Shown here piece by piece: positions 44,618-56,871 of a stretch of 64,000 nt of DNA. Source of the DNA: Gyromitra esculenta (lineage: Eukaryota; Ascomycota; Pezizomycetes; Pezizales; Discinaceae); the NCBI GenBank assembly GCA_038503075.1, contig JBCAML010000010.1:1736001-1800000 (forward strand), in the 5' to 3' direction. Every line of letters starts with the position of its first letter. The first letter of the stretch is position 1. Position numbers and translations under genes: made by a program. The notes beneath the pieces were generated by a model that worked only from the letters and a program-made list of their open reading frames with translations, ran no database searches and was not told the origin of the DNA.

Positions 44618-47318
44618 GATGTTTGATTCTGTGCGCGCGCTCTTCTGTAGCTACTGTAGGTATGTCCCTTCTTCTTCCTTTTTTTCCAATCTCTTGGAGA
44701 AAAGAGAGAAAGAAAAAAATACAAAAAATAACCTCCGTGCGACAAAATAAAATAAAATACTTAGGCAATGCCTCGACAGAAATGAATGACGCAGAACAAA
44801 AAAGAGGACAGGAAAAATATGGGGATTGGACCGATTAAATAGGATCTCGCAGAAACTACTACCTCGGGCAAGAAATATCAATTCTCACCAACTACGTTAG
44901 CCCATTTTCCCCACGACCGGACACATTACCGAGAACAGCCAAAGGCGGGGAGGGAGCAAGGGAACGGAAATGATCGCCGGCAGGATGAAGCAAGAGAACC
45001 ACCGCAGCCTAGGGTTTTCTCATGCTAACTACAACTTCCACGTCATTGGAAGACATGTGCTTCTTTGCTGGGGGAGGGAGGGGAGGAGGGGAAGGGAATA
45101 ACTAAAAACCTCACCTAAAAAACGTATAACCTCGCATACAGTATACCCGATCCTGTCGAAACCGTCAGCTAGATCTATCGTCTGTTTACCGTTTCTCTTT
45201 CCTGCTCCGATGCACCCTCCTACAATGTGCTGGGCCGAGAAACGGGCAATTGCAGGTCTCACTCGGGTATGCCAAACACCGTGTTTCTTTTCAAACGTTG
45301 TTTGTTTCGCCGTGCAGGTTTCTCCCGCAGCGTGCATGTGACGACGATATATGCTACGGTTAAAACAGGAGAAACCAAAACCCAGAACTGTATCAGGGTG
45401 GGTAGGGCTGGCATCGGAACAGTGCTGTCGGTCGGTCGTCATATGTCCTGCATAGGTAACGTTTCCACCTTAATTTCCAAGGCCCTTGATACATACCTAC
45501 ATGTATTTGCAAGACAAACCAAACCAGTCCACCGCTGATCCACCCTAACCCGTGGATCCTCAAGGAAGGCACAAATTACACAATAGGAAGGACGTTTCGA
45601 CGGTGAGCCGCGTAAAAAGGATGAAAAAACGTCGGGACAATCCAAAGCGACCACTTTCGGTAAACGAGCCGAGCGTACCCTGCTAGCACGTGATCTGGTT
45701 CGGGGACTAGTTTGGGGTGATCGACGGTGGCGATGTGGGGCTTCCGTGAATTCTCCTAGCCGGCTGGCGGGTTCTGTGAATTGCTAGCAGTACCTGGAGT
45801 GCCATGAGAGAGGGTCTTAAGCTTTGTCCTGTGTAGTTGCAAAGCTCGAGATGAGGTTTTTCCGGGAGATGGAATTCAAAGTCCCAGAGGAATTGCCGCG
45901 TGCACGTGGAGTAGTATATCGATAAAATACCCCGCGTCTCCCTGGATACGTGTATCTGTCTCAAAACAAGCTTCAAGCGATGAGTAATTAGAGAAAGCCA
46001 CACTCGATAAGAGTCTTCCTTGAAGCTCGCCAAGGCCCACGAAAAACCAGATCCTCGCTGCAGAAACCAACCCTAACCGCTTCAGAGAACTACAACGATT
46101 CCAACATCCTGGTTTTCTAACCTCTACAGACCCGGCCCTAGGGCTGGCAAATGAATGGGTTTCTCCCCGGGGAAAAGGAAGTGATACGATTCGGTAGCTG
46201 ATCCACCTTACTGAAGCTACATGTACTGTCTAACCTTCCACCCCACCACCTACCTACCCACCAGTGTTTCAGCGGCCGAGTAGTTTCAATAAGTACATGA
46301 GTGCCGCCAAGCTGGCGTGATGCAAAATGGCGTCTAGAGTTTACTACTCTGTCAGCCAGTGCTGTCTCAGCCTGTCTGTCATATTAACTATCGACGAAAA
46401 CCCTAACCCATACCCAAACCCTCGATTCTTCCTACCAAAGGCCTAACCGCAATACTCGCTTGGCAACGGCATCCTCACTGTCTCCGGGTTTGGATCGGAA
46501 AACCCCCCGCAGGATGCCAACCATATGAGCACCTACATACGCATCCGTATTGTAGGCTAATGTCGAGAATTGGAAATTCTGTTTACCCGGTACGGATTCT
46601 AGGATTTGTAATTATCTGATATTTAGGAGACAACTCGTGGGTACCTCGGCAGTAAGCAGGCTGAGTGGATTGCGGGGGAAAAAACCAATCACGGATGTGG
46701 GAAGTAGGCAGGTAGTTAGGTACCTGGTAAATTATTCGTTGGTTTATGCTTGCTCTAGGAGTGCTTGCTTGTGATATAAGGGCTCGGTTATCGATAAACC
46801 GATATGGGATGCTCCGTGCGCGTGCGCGGTAACGTGTGATGATGCTGCGAGAGCGTCCAGGTATGCAGAACTCAAAGTGCATTCCTTGTGCGTAATTATG
46901 TGTCCTTGGGAGTTGCACTTTGTAGTAAGTCAGATAACCGGCAAACGGCGCCAATAGGATGGGATGGATATGTTACCCGATCGAGCGAATGCAAGGAATG
47001 CCCTAGTTAGAGTAGTTAACAGCCCTCGATCAGTCAATTAATTGGATAGAAAACAGTTGCCCTATTGGTCCAGCCTACAGACGGTAGTAGGCAGCAGGTT
47101 ACACCTAGATATTTCCTCAAATCTATTAATAACGCCTTCCCCTGAGGGGTGCATGACATGTCACATCGCACATCGTGGCTTCTCAACTGCAACCACAAAC
47201 CCTACTATTCACATACCCAAGCCTCTCTCTCTCTACTCTACAGTTGTAGTTCTTGACTACCCTGTCCCCCTTCTCTTAACCAGCCCACCAACCCACCAGC
47301 CCCACAATCCCCCGCAAT
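44618..47318. other. gene-free spacer
   Basis: No convincing gene. It holds the transporter promoter, short unsupported open frames, two TACATGTA palindromes (45498 and 46218) and telomere-like AACCCTAACC motifs near 46071 and 46399. A CT repeat at about 47224-47237 lies upstream of the next gene. Confidence 0.45.
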
Positions 47319-47759
47319 ATGCCATCCAACACCATAACAACAACCAGCCACTTCCCCCACCCCCCTCCAAAACTCATCGCGTTCATACAGTCCCCCGTAA
47401 ACATCCTCGAGCTCAACCAGTACGGAATGACGCATACCCGAACGTCAGAGGCGCCGCCTACCTACAGCCTCAGCTTCAACATCCCGGTGCTCTTCGGTCT
47501 CTTTAGTATTCCGGTTGCCACCGTCGCGGTTTTCGAGGACACGGAGGACGGGGTGTATTTTACGACCGCGACGACGGGGGCGCGGACGTCGAGCAGGTGG
47601 AGCGTTGTTGCAGATGGAGAGGGAGGGAGTGTGCTGGTTGAGGAGTTTAGGGTGCTGAGCTGCTGGTGGGGGCTTGGGTGGTTTATTTTATGGACTGCGC
47701 GGGCGGAGCGTGGGAGGCTGTTTGAGATACTAGAGGAGAGGATGCGGGAGGAGGAGTAG
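47319..47759 (+). CDS. SRPBCC-like / DUF7053-type fungal protein
   Basis: A single-exon 146-residue frame. The order of features resembles small fungal proteins of the DUF7053 type, which I believe adopt a START/SRPBCC-like fold: an N-terminal ITTTSHFPHPP segment, a helix leading to a Leu-Asn motif (VNILELNQ), a central strand region (VATVAVFEDTEDGVYFTT), SSRWSVVADGEG, then EEFRVLSCWW and a long C-terminal helix (RGRLFEILEERM). No catalytic residues are known for the family. The gene is GC-rich with strong third-position GC and has a CT-rich leader. The match is from general pattern, so an unrelated protein remains possible. Confidence 0.55.
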   Translation: MPSNTITTTSHFPHPPPKLIAFIQSPVNILELNQYGMTHTRTSEAPPTYSLSFNIPVLFGLFSIPVATVAVFEDTEDGVYFTTATTGARTSSRWSVVADGEGGSVLVEEFRVLSCWWGLGWFILWTARAERGRLFEILEERMREEE

Positions 47760-47965
47760 GTAGGTAGATGTGGGTTTTGTATGCTGCTTTGGTTGGGGGG
47801 GGGGGAGTGTCACTTTATGCAGGGCAGGGCAGGGCAGGGTCTAGGTTGTTATATATTGATTCTATCTAACTACGTCCCCCCCGCCCCCGCTCTCCCCCGC
47901 TCCCCCGGCACAAATAGTATCACCCCCTCCCCACTACTACTTCCCATCCCCCAACTTACACACAA

Positions 47966-48923
47966 TCACCAAGGACAATTCCCATACCCATAAGTCGTAA
48001 TATCAATCCTGACACACCCCGCCGGCACCTCCATCCCCTCGCCTATGTAGTACAGCTGATACGACGACTCCGGAACCGGGATCAAACAGCCGTACCAGCC
48101 ATCGTAGTCACTGTGTCTACAACCCCACCCACATCCATCAACCGTTAGCTTCCACCCACTTCCACCTCCACCTCCACCCCCCCCCCCGCGCGCGAGATAA
48201 GGTCATACCTCAATAACGTATCCGTCACCCCGACCGTAAAATCCTGCGTAGTCCCGCCTGGGGCCGGCGGGATGCCGGAGTGGGGCAGCGTGAACGCGAC
48301 GGGCTTCGTGCTGTGGTGCATGTTAGTCTCTATACCACCACCACCACCAACAACAACAACGATAACTCTTGGACGTGTAGAGAGAGGGGGGAGTTACTCG
48401 TTGGGATAGATAACGAATCTCTGCCATCCCGTCGGCGCCGTATGGAAGCTCGTGAAGCTCATTTCACCGACCTTGCCGGGCGCGCCGCCGGGGTAGGATA
48501 CTGTGGCGTGGGATCAGCATTTTCCGATCTCGCGGTTATATATATATTTCCGTGGTAGGCAGTGGTTTAAGGTTGGGGGGAGGGGGAGGGGGAGGGGGAG
48601 GGGGAGGGGGAGGGGGGGGGTTACTTATGAGGGGTTGGGAGTAGAGCGAGCCTATGATGTCGCCGAAATAGACGGAGCCTGGGATTGGATTAGTTGGTTA
48701 GCGGGATAGCTCCGGAGGGGGTTGGGTTGGGTTAGGTAGGTAGGAGGTAGGTAGACAGGGTGGTAGGTAGGGTGTACGTACCGTTGGCGTAGACGAGCTG
48801 CTTGTTGGTTGTTACGAGGGAGGCATTAGACTGAATCCATGAACTGAAAGTTCCTGATCCGGCGGCGGATGTAAGGCCGACGACGAAGCTCTGGAGCGTA
48901 AGGACTGAAAGGAGGAGCTTCAT
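47966..48923 (-). CDS. secreted protein of unknown function (five exons, 183 aa)
   Basis: Exons: 48923-48782, 48678-48625, 48500-48398, 48310-48209 and 48116-47966. Introns are 103, 124, 87 and 92 nt, all GT-AG, with donors GTACGT, GTAACC, GTAACT and GTATGA and branch-like CTAAC/CTGAT sites. All phases close. The ATG at 48923 starts a signal peptide (MKLLLSVLTLQSFVVGLTSA). The mature protein is beta-rich with little charge (SVYFGDIIGSLYSQP, MSFTSFHTAPTGWQRFVIYP, DFTVGVTD), ends DITTYGYGNCPW and has three cysteines, all in the last exon. No family is recognised. Exon-intron structure this intricate in a short gene supports it being real. It is convergent with the gene ending at 47759, 206 bp away. 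Confidence 0.8.
48575..48620. repeat. (GGGGGA)n in intron 2 of secreted-protein gene
   Basis: About seven GGGGGA units (plus strand) ending in G9, starting four bases after the donor GTAACC at 48624 in the transcript direction. Confidence 0.85.
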
Positions 48924-51900
48924 TTTTGGCAGTGGTGAGCGAGTGGGACTTGGTCTGAAACGAGCGATTGAGGGATGGACCTGATGGATAGATAGCGCCC
49001 ATAACAGCAAGAGGGCAGACAGGTATTTAAGTGAGAGCTACAGTATCAAACTACACGGTGGGAGCTTGTGTTACCGAAATACTGGTTTGTGGAGGCGGCG
49101 GCGAAGAACTGTCATCAGCCCGAATATCTGCAAGATCAAGCCCATGCGAGATATGGGGGGGCGTTGAGCCCTAGACCAGGAATATGGCTCTAAATACGAA
49201 TGCACGTTGCAGCAGCGCCGTCAAGACAAGCATCGCCAGTAGATCTATTTTTAGAATATATACCGAACCCTGGAACACCGCTGCACATATGTATATTGTC
49301 GCACGTCTTACTTAAACCCTTACGTAGTCAACGAGTTCCACCACAAAGCCAGCAAGCAAGTGACGAATCCCACAGACAGCACTGCAGAAAATTAAGCTTG
49401 AACAACGCAACCCTCCCGCCGATCATTACCTCAACCCGGCTCCCGTTTATCCGAGCAAACACATGATTCTTATTCCCTACCCGCTGCCGCTAGGGTTCTG
49501 GAAAAATAAAATAAAATAAATACCGTATTGCAAGACGAGCGATCTTCAGTGAATCCCCCCCCCCCCGGTTAACCGGCATCTATGCCATATTTAGAAATAC
49601 CGTACATGTACCTAGAAAAGCGGGCTAAATAAAGAACAGCGTTCGTATGTACTACATGTAGTACTGTGTGGTTTGGCGATTGGGGGAGGGGCTCGTAGGG
49701 CTCGATTAAAGGGTAGCTACTAGAGATGCGCTATAGTCGATCTTAGATGCGGGTCGGAAACACAGTCAGATAGGCTTCACTAGTACGGTACGAGTGACGG
49801 TGTCATTGTACATGGTATGGATATGGGCAGACCTCAAGCTAGCGATGGAATTGTTAGAGGGGGGTGTTAAAAGGGTCTATGCTGAGGCTGCTTTCATTCG
49901 TGTCTTATCTATGGATGTGATATTAGCTTTCTAGCGTAGGTTTCGCCCACTCGAGTCGATACGGCAGTCGATGTATGTAGTTGTTGTGCCGCTTATGTAA
50001 CCGGGCCACCAAACCTTCGATTGAACTCTACAATCATCGCACAGAGCTTCGAGCTATGCTTTACCACAAGTCGTATGGCGGAATCGGGCCCCGCGACGCG
50101 TAGATCATCGTAATCAAGCTTTCTGTGCACTCTGGAAGAAAACAGTCTTTCGTGGCCGCGGGATGCTATCTTGGTCCCGGCTGCTGTATATGTATATGCG
50201 ATACGGCCTCGGAAAACAGCCAGAAGACCCATCGAGTATCAACCCCTTGTGGAAACTCCCAGTACAGCCAGTCGCCCCGAAACCTAAGTGATAAACCTTG
50301 CCATGGCGGCCGCTTAGGGGATCCGATGATGCAACAGAGCACAGAAAACGCATCGTAGGTTTAGACTACCGAAAGCGTTCCGACCAAACACCCAATCTAT
50401 GTAAGTTGACCACAAGGCATAAATCGGGGCGTACACTGACCGCAGTGTTGCAGAAAGTAAATGGTCAGTTTAGCTTAGTGAGTGTTCGATCGCCAGAACT
50501 TATCAGTGTCGTTAAGCGACTCCTTTAGCTAGCTACCGTGGCCAATTACTATCTCACCCTATTGTTCTAGGTTTGTTGGGGGGCTGCTACAATCTCGCAC
50601 GGGAGAAATACGCATGGGATACGAACCTTGGCGCGGAGGATCAGAGACTGGGCTTGGTCACGTGATATAAGCGAGTGATATTGCATGACTACACTGTGTA
50701 GTCCACGAAAGTGAAATGCTGGAATACATGTATACCTGCAAGATGGTCGTTTTAAATCCTTATGCTTAGCTAGAAACTATATCTTAGGTAATTGCAGGCT
50801 GTTATTGACAAATTATCTAAAATAAGCTACACTCTGCGGAGAATATTGAGTGATGGTATATGACTATCGAAGAAAAACGACGGAATGAAATCTGTTTTGC
50901 TGGGCGGAATCCGATTTCTACCATTACAAGCTAGCTATAGTCACGATATTAGTGATTTCCATCTTTACCTCCCTTGAGGACCTGAGTCTGATAGCGGATG
51001 TCCCTAAGTTCGCTAGCGCCACCACTAACCTAACATAGCCTTAACCCTACACACAACTACATCGAGGGCTAGTTGCTTCGTACATGAACCTCCTTGAGCA
51101 CCCGCTACCTCGGCATACTACGCCATATCCGACAAACCGCTCCTTTTAGTCGCACCCAGGATCCAAGGACCGAAAACTTAACCCCAGACCTAATAACGCG
51201 CTACGGTCTTTGCTAGAGCTGGAAAGCCACCTGCACAAATTGATCGGATTACAACCCAGCACGACCACCTCTTATTAGAACCAATAAAAGAGACGAGACA
51301 CAACACACGCGATCCAGGGTTGGAAAAACGGGTAGACATGTGGTCCGTGCACGCTTGGATGTCGACCCTCGATTTCAGGCCGAAATTCCAGCCCTCCACA
51401 GAAAGTCAGGTAGTCCAGGAAAACTTGCAAAGCCCACCAGTATAGTAACGAGCTCTGCAAGTTTTCATAAGGCAAAAGACATGTATAGGTAGGGTGGTTG
51501 TGGCGGAATAAAATCTCATTTTTGGTCGTTCTTACAGATACCGTAAGCATGATCAAATATACGCAGAGAATAATGTTGTGTTAAATACTACATTTAGAGG
51601 TTAAACTAGATGACCACCATACTCATTAGGGGCGGAGGGTTTCAGAGGACATCTCTTGAAAAGTAAAGCACTGATAGATATATCTAGGCTGTAAAAAAAA
51701 TTTCTTTCTGGACATTCCACATGCCGATTTCATTGGTCTACATTTGTTTTATGAGTGCCTGCACCGCACCATATGCATATGCTATCGTGATGCTAAATAC
51801 ACACCACTGCGAACTAACCACGCGTAGTACTTCCAGCCACGTATCGTAATCCACCACCTGCTTTCGAAACCGGTGCTCCCGAATACTGACAGCGGGTCTT

Positions 51901-54900
51901 ACTTAAGTGGAGTGTGTGGCGCGGCTGCATACCTATATCGCTCTGCCCTCGCGGGGCTCGCTGTTTGTTTCTTGGGGCTTTCTGGTCTGGATAGCTTGGG
52001 AGAAAGCTGTTCTCTCGCTGTTGCAACCTGGGGTAATAGTGGTGTAGTTTTACCTGATATTGTGGATAACGGATATATTCGTGTATCTGCGCGATGCAGT
52101 AACGAAGAGGAGAGAATGGAAGACCAAATACGGGCATCAAACCCCTATACATACTCTCTGAAAAGCCATAGAAACAGGGGGTTCTCTGGGCGCCGAATAG
52201 ATCGGCCCGAGGAACACTCACCCCCATAGTTGCTAAAGCCTCCAGCTGAACCGGTATACCGCTCGGAGAACGCGACGTTGGGAAGCCTATGGATATATCC
52301 CATACTCCGTATCCAACACCTAACTTTCGTCGTAAAGCGAGTGATACGCGATGACCTCAAGTTTATCCTCCCACCCAGTGTTAACCCGAGTATACGTAAG
52401 TAACAACACAGAACCCTCCACCTTAGTCCTCTAAACTAAACTCTCAACCCCCCCAATTAGGAAGGTTCTAGAAAAAGCCGACGACGAGAACCCCAGTACA
52501 CTCCAGACACAAAGCGTTTGATCCCCAGCCCACAACAGCCAATCACCCATACCCGCAACTAGAGCCTCGAAGTGTCCCCCTGCTCGTCGGGTCCGTCGGG
52601 TCGGGTCGCCAGGTCTATACCGAGGATTCTATCATAAGTGGAGATATAGCGATAGCGTCCGTAGCGTATTTGGCTAGGATATGGAAGTTAGGGGGAGGGA
52701 GGAGAGGGTCTGCCGTATCCGCCCTGCCCTATAGAGCCGTGGACTGGCGTTCGAATCAGAGACAGGTACTTGCCTAGTTCGCTAGCTAGCTAGTTAGGTA
52801 GCTACCTATTTGGAGTACTTCCGAGCAGGGTTGTGTGCGATCTGTGTTGAGTTCAATCGAGCAGTAAAACATGTCGTCCATGATCCTACACCCCCCACCC
52901 CGGGCACAACTATCGTTGGTGCAGGAGCTGGAGGTGTGATATAGAGTGGACATTAGAGTTATATAGCGGAGATTGGAGGAGGGAGGGAGGGAAAAAATAG
53001 TAATACGGATTCTTGTATCTTGGCGGACTGGCAGGAGGGATTGTTGATCTGAGGTTTTGACAGCGCGGGCTTGCATGATCGATCGACTGTAATTTCCGAT
53101 ACATACATGTACTCTGCTCTGATCTCTGTGGCGGGTAGTTATGTACCTGCTTACCTACATGTAGCTTCCCTCGGCTAGCGACTGGATACATTGTATGCAG
53201 TATTAAGTTATGCCTGCATACGGAGGGTGTCAACTATGTATGTATGTACGTATTGTAAACCAGCCACTGCCCCTCCCCCCTCGTGGCTCGACAGATGCAG
53301 GGTCTCAATCCATCCATCCACCCGCGCTCGAGTAAACAAAAGAAAAGAAAAAAAGAAAAAAAAACGTCCGAATCGCGTAAACGGTGCAGCATGGCAATGC
53401 AACGCCACGATGAGTGCGTTGCTACGGGCACAGAAACCTTATCTCATCAACCCACCACACCACACCCACCGCCTTGGCCAAGCCAAGCCAAGCCAAGCCA
53501 AGCCAAGCCAAGCGACGGAGAATTTGTTAAAACGGGCAGAGTCGCACGATCGATTGGTTAACGACAGATGCAAGCTAGTGCTAGGAATTAAAAGGGGTTT
53601 TCTTTCTTTTCTTTCTTTCTCGTTTTCTCGGTTGGGGGAGGGGTTATCCTAGCGGAATTAATTAGATTACGGTTAAAATGGGGTGTTTCGTTTTCTGTGG
53701 GTGGGGGACTGTTGTTCACTCTCTCCCTGGGCTATTACTCGAAGCTACATGTATGTACAAGCCCGCAGAGGAGGAGGAGGGAGAACCTATCGTTTCACGA
53801 ACCACCGCACGCGATGGCGCTACCGTATAAGTCGTAACTCAGGTACGGATCTCTCGGTTTCACCACCCCATGCACGCACCCTATCGCTCGGTCGGTTCGC
53901 ACCGTAGCCGAGAGATGGAAGTGTAGCCTAGTCTTTCGGAGACTTTTCAGGAGGTTCGCCCGGGGGGGAGGGAGGGTTTTGATCGCTTAGCAGTCGCAGA
54001 GCATATGAGTAGGGAAGTAGCATGTCAGAGCGCGCGGCGCCACGGATGAGGGGAGAAAAAGCTCCGATGGGTTGAAGGTTGGTAGTGGAGAGATATCGAG
54101 CTGGGTTGGAAGACCTGAGGGGAAATGATTTGGCGCTGGAGCTGACCGCACAATGGCTGAAGCGCCACGATGTCGCGGCTAAGAGACAATGGCAGCAGCA
54201 GAGGCCTAGAATCCGCAACTACGGGCAATTGAACTGCTTGAGCGAAGTTTGATTGTGGTGCTGTGTGCCCGTCCGGTAGGGCTTGCTTGCTTGAGCAGAG
54301 ATTGAGGCGGCAAACATTCCATGGTGAGAGCGAGATAATAATATTGCTGCTTGGCGCCTTCAAGCGCAGAGAACAATAACAGGACGAGGGCTATCGCCAA
54401 CAATCTGAATAAGATTCCAAATTTCTGAGTGGGCTCGCTATGAAACCGGCTTAACGATATGATTCCGTGTAGTTGGTCCAATCATAGCCATGCGCAGAGC
54501 ATGTATTTGTGGCGCGGCGCCTGGTGAGGTCCTGGGGTGTATCAGGTTGCCAAGGCCGCAATCACCACATGCAGCGTAAATAGGTGCAGAGCCCTGGGGT
54601 AATCAAGGAAAAGGCCCATAATAGCTCTGTTTTGGGCATGGAAGGATACCTGCAACAGCCTGTGTAGGAAGTATTTTCCGCACCGTTGAAAACACTTAGG
54701 AGTCGTTGGGCGAGAGCGTTTCACCCCTTGGATTAGTATCAGGCAGCGGCGTTGGCTGGTTGGCTGGGGCATTACGAAGAGGGGCGGACAGGGATGCGGG
54801 ACGATCGTCAGAGCGCTGGGTTCCTGCATATGGGCCTAGCGAGAGACGCTAACCCGAGTGGGATTTGCAGCAATTGAATGCTACTATTCAGCTCTCTGCC
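48924..54900. other. 6-kb gene-free region rich in TACATGTA
   Basis: No gene can be supported. Open frames such as 50114-50353, 51814-52227 and 52786-53076 (Cys-containing) lack starts, splice sites or recognisable content. Six TACATGTA palindromes fall here (49603, 49653, 50725, 53104, 53156, 53746), with a pentamer microsatellite at 53477. Confidence 0.45.
53477..53512. repeat. (CCAAG)n microsatellite
   Basis: Seven consecutive copies of the pentamer CCAAG/AAGCC. Confidence 0.9.
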
Positions 54901-54907
54901 CGTTTCC

Positions 54908-55326
54908 TATAAACTGGCTGCCTCTTCCCGCCCATTGTCTTCTTCTTCTTCATTCAAGCTCGGTCTTTGATAGCCTCCTCAAGCTGTTTCTCTGGGATTG
55001 ACTGGATCTCCCGTTTCTTTTCTTTTCTTTCTTTCCTTTCTTTCTTTCTTTCCCTTCACCGTCGCTCTTGCGGATTGCTTGCATTCCCACCCCCTTCCAT
55101 CCAACTGCTGCTTTCTTCAAGTGCTTCCAGCCTTCCATTCCGTTCCCTCTTTTCTTCCTTCGGTACCGACCACCCATTCTCTTGGAGAGCCGCGTCGATC
55201 GCTGTCTCTCGGTTTTCCACGTTTTTATCTCGTCGTTGTGCTTGTTCTGCTTGGCTTAATTGCCTTCTAGGTGAGTTTACGCCACTTGCTAAAATCCACA
55301 AACGGAATGCTAACAATCCGTGACAG
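54908..55326 (+). promoter_or_regulatory. subtilisin promoter and leader with probable 5'UTR intron
   Basis: TATAAA is at 54908-54913, followed by CT-rich DNA (about 54940-55060) suited to transcription start. A strong donor GTGAGT at 55271, a GCTAAC branch near 55308 and GACAG at 55326 define a likely 56-nt intron in the untranslated leader, upstream of the ATG at 55433. Confidence 0.6.
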
Positions 55327-55432
55327 CATTTCATTTTCTGCCTTTTAGTTTTTGTGGATTGATTCCATTCTATCCCATCTGCAATAGCCTCTGCTTCTGC
55401 TTTTTTGCCTCCTCCCCCCAGTGAAAATCATC

Positions 55433-56871
55433 ATGAAGTTCTCGTCAATCGCACTATCATTGCTCTCGTTCGCAACACTATCACTATCAGCCCCCCACGG
55501 CGACCACAGTGCTCCCGCAGCCAACACCACCACTACCATCACACCCACCAACTCGACAGTCCCTGCAGCCCCTACCTCTTCAAGCCCACCTGCGCTCGAC
55601 GAAACCCCCGGCTCAGCAGGCGTCTACATCGCCATCATCGACGAAGATGACCCGCGCACTCTCGACGACATGCTGAACGAAATGAACCTCACAGTCGCAG
55701 ACGTAAACTACATCTACAACAACACCGCCTTCAAGGGCTTCGCCGCCAACCTGTCCTCCCACTGCCTCGACCGGATGAGCAACATGACGGGCTGGAAGAC
55801 CTACGAGCAGGAAGTCGACGCAAAGCTGCACGACAAAACCACCGGTACCTGGGGGCTGAAACGGGTCTCGCAGAGCTCAACCGTCGACCTCGGCACGCAC
55901 GGCGTCGCCGACTTCAACATCAACAGCTACCAGTTCCGCGGCAAAGCCAGCACGCTCGGCGCCGGCGTCGATATCTATGTCGTCGATACGGGGGTCAACG
56001 TGGATCACATCGATTTCGACGGCCGCGCCACCTTCGGGTTCGCGTTCGACGGGGTGAAACAAGACGGAGTCGGCCACGGGACCCACTGCGCTGGCACTGC
56101 CGCGTCGACAACGTTCGGAATCGCAAAGGCTGCGAACGTCATCGCCGTGAAGGTCCTCGGCGACGACGGCACCGGGAGCACGTCCCACATCGTCGCAGGG
56201 ATCGACTGGATGGTGCAGAACCACGAGAACCGGTCGCAGCAGGCGAACTTCCGGGGCTCGGTCGCGTCCATGTCGCTCGGCTCTGTCACCATCTCCTCGG
56301 CGCTCGACGCGGCCGTCAAGAGCGCCAGTGCCGCCGGCATCCATTTCAGTGTTGCGGCGGGAAACGAGAACGACGTCGCGTGCAAGAGCTCGCCGGCGCT
56401 CTCCTCGAGCGGCACAGACGTTCTCTCTGTCGGCGCGGTAAACGTCACGGACCACCGCAGCTCCTTTTCGAATTTTGGGGCGTGTGTTAGCGTATATGCT
56501 CCTGGAGAAGACGTAACTTCGACCTGGATCGGGGGGGACCATTTTATTAATACTATCTCTGGAACGTCGATGGCTACTCCTCGTAAGTTACTCTCTTTGC
56601 TTTTTGTGTGGGCGGCGGTGGGGGGTGGAGGGGGAGGGGGAGGGGGAGGGGGAGGGGGAGGGGGTTTGAACATGCACTAATAGACTGGTTTACAGACGTT
56701 ACGGGAATGATCGCATACTACCTCGGCATCAATGCCACTGCACCAACCGACACTGCGGCGATGAAGAAACTCATCGTTAGCTCTGCGCTCCCGATCACTA
56801 TCGATAAGAACTTTGCGAACGATCAGGATCCTAGCATCTTGATCAATAACGGCATTCTCAAGCAGTCTTAG
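55433..56871 (+). CDS. secreted subtilisin-like serine protease (S8, proteinase K/cerevisin type; two exons, 441 aa)
   Basis: Exons are 55433-56582 and 56696-56871. The 113-nt intron runs from GTAAGT to TTTACAG and splits the codon after GTSMATP, restoring HVTGMIAYYLG. The start at ATG 55433 gives signal peptide MKFSSIALSLLSFATLSLSA; the frame extends 12 bp upstream without another ATG. A Thr/Ser/Pro stretch is followed by an I9-type propeptide (YIAIIDEDD to about residue 135). The catalytic triad is Asp in YVVDTGVN, His in GHGTHCAGT and Ser in GTSMATP; the oxyanion Asn is in VAAGNEN. It should be an extracellular or vacuolar endopeptidase. Codon use is strongly C-ending, unlike the AT-rich surroundings. 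It is slightly longer than typical proteinase K-like enzymes because of the Thr/Ser linker. Confidence 0.92.
56620..56664. repeat. (GGGGGA)n in subtilisin intron
   Basis: About six GGGGGA units on the plus strand, here the transcript strand, roughly 45 bases after the donor and 30 before the acceptor. Confidence 0.85.

Noticed and set aside
52786..53233. Minus-strand frames with several cysteines (CTNDSCARGGGCR)
   Set aside because: No signal peptide, no convincing start or splice sites; cysteine spacing alone is not enough.
54025..54829. Several 90-110-codon minus-strand frames upstream of the subtilisin gene
   Set aside because: Overlapping frames, no motif, and the region looks like promoter sequence of the protease.
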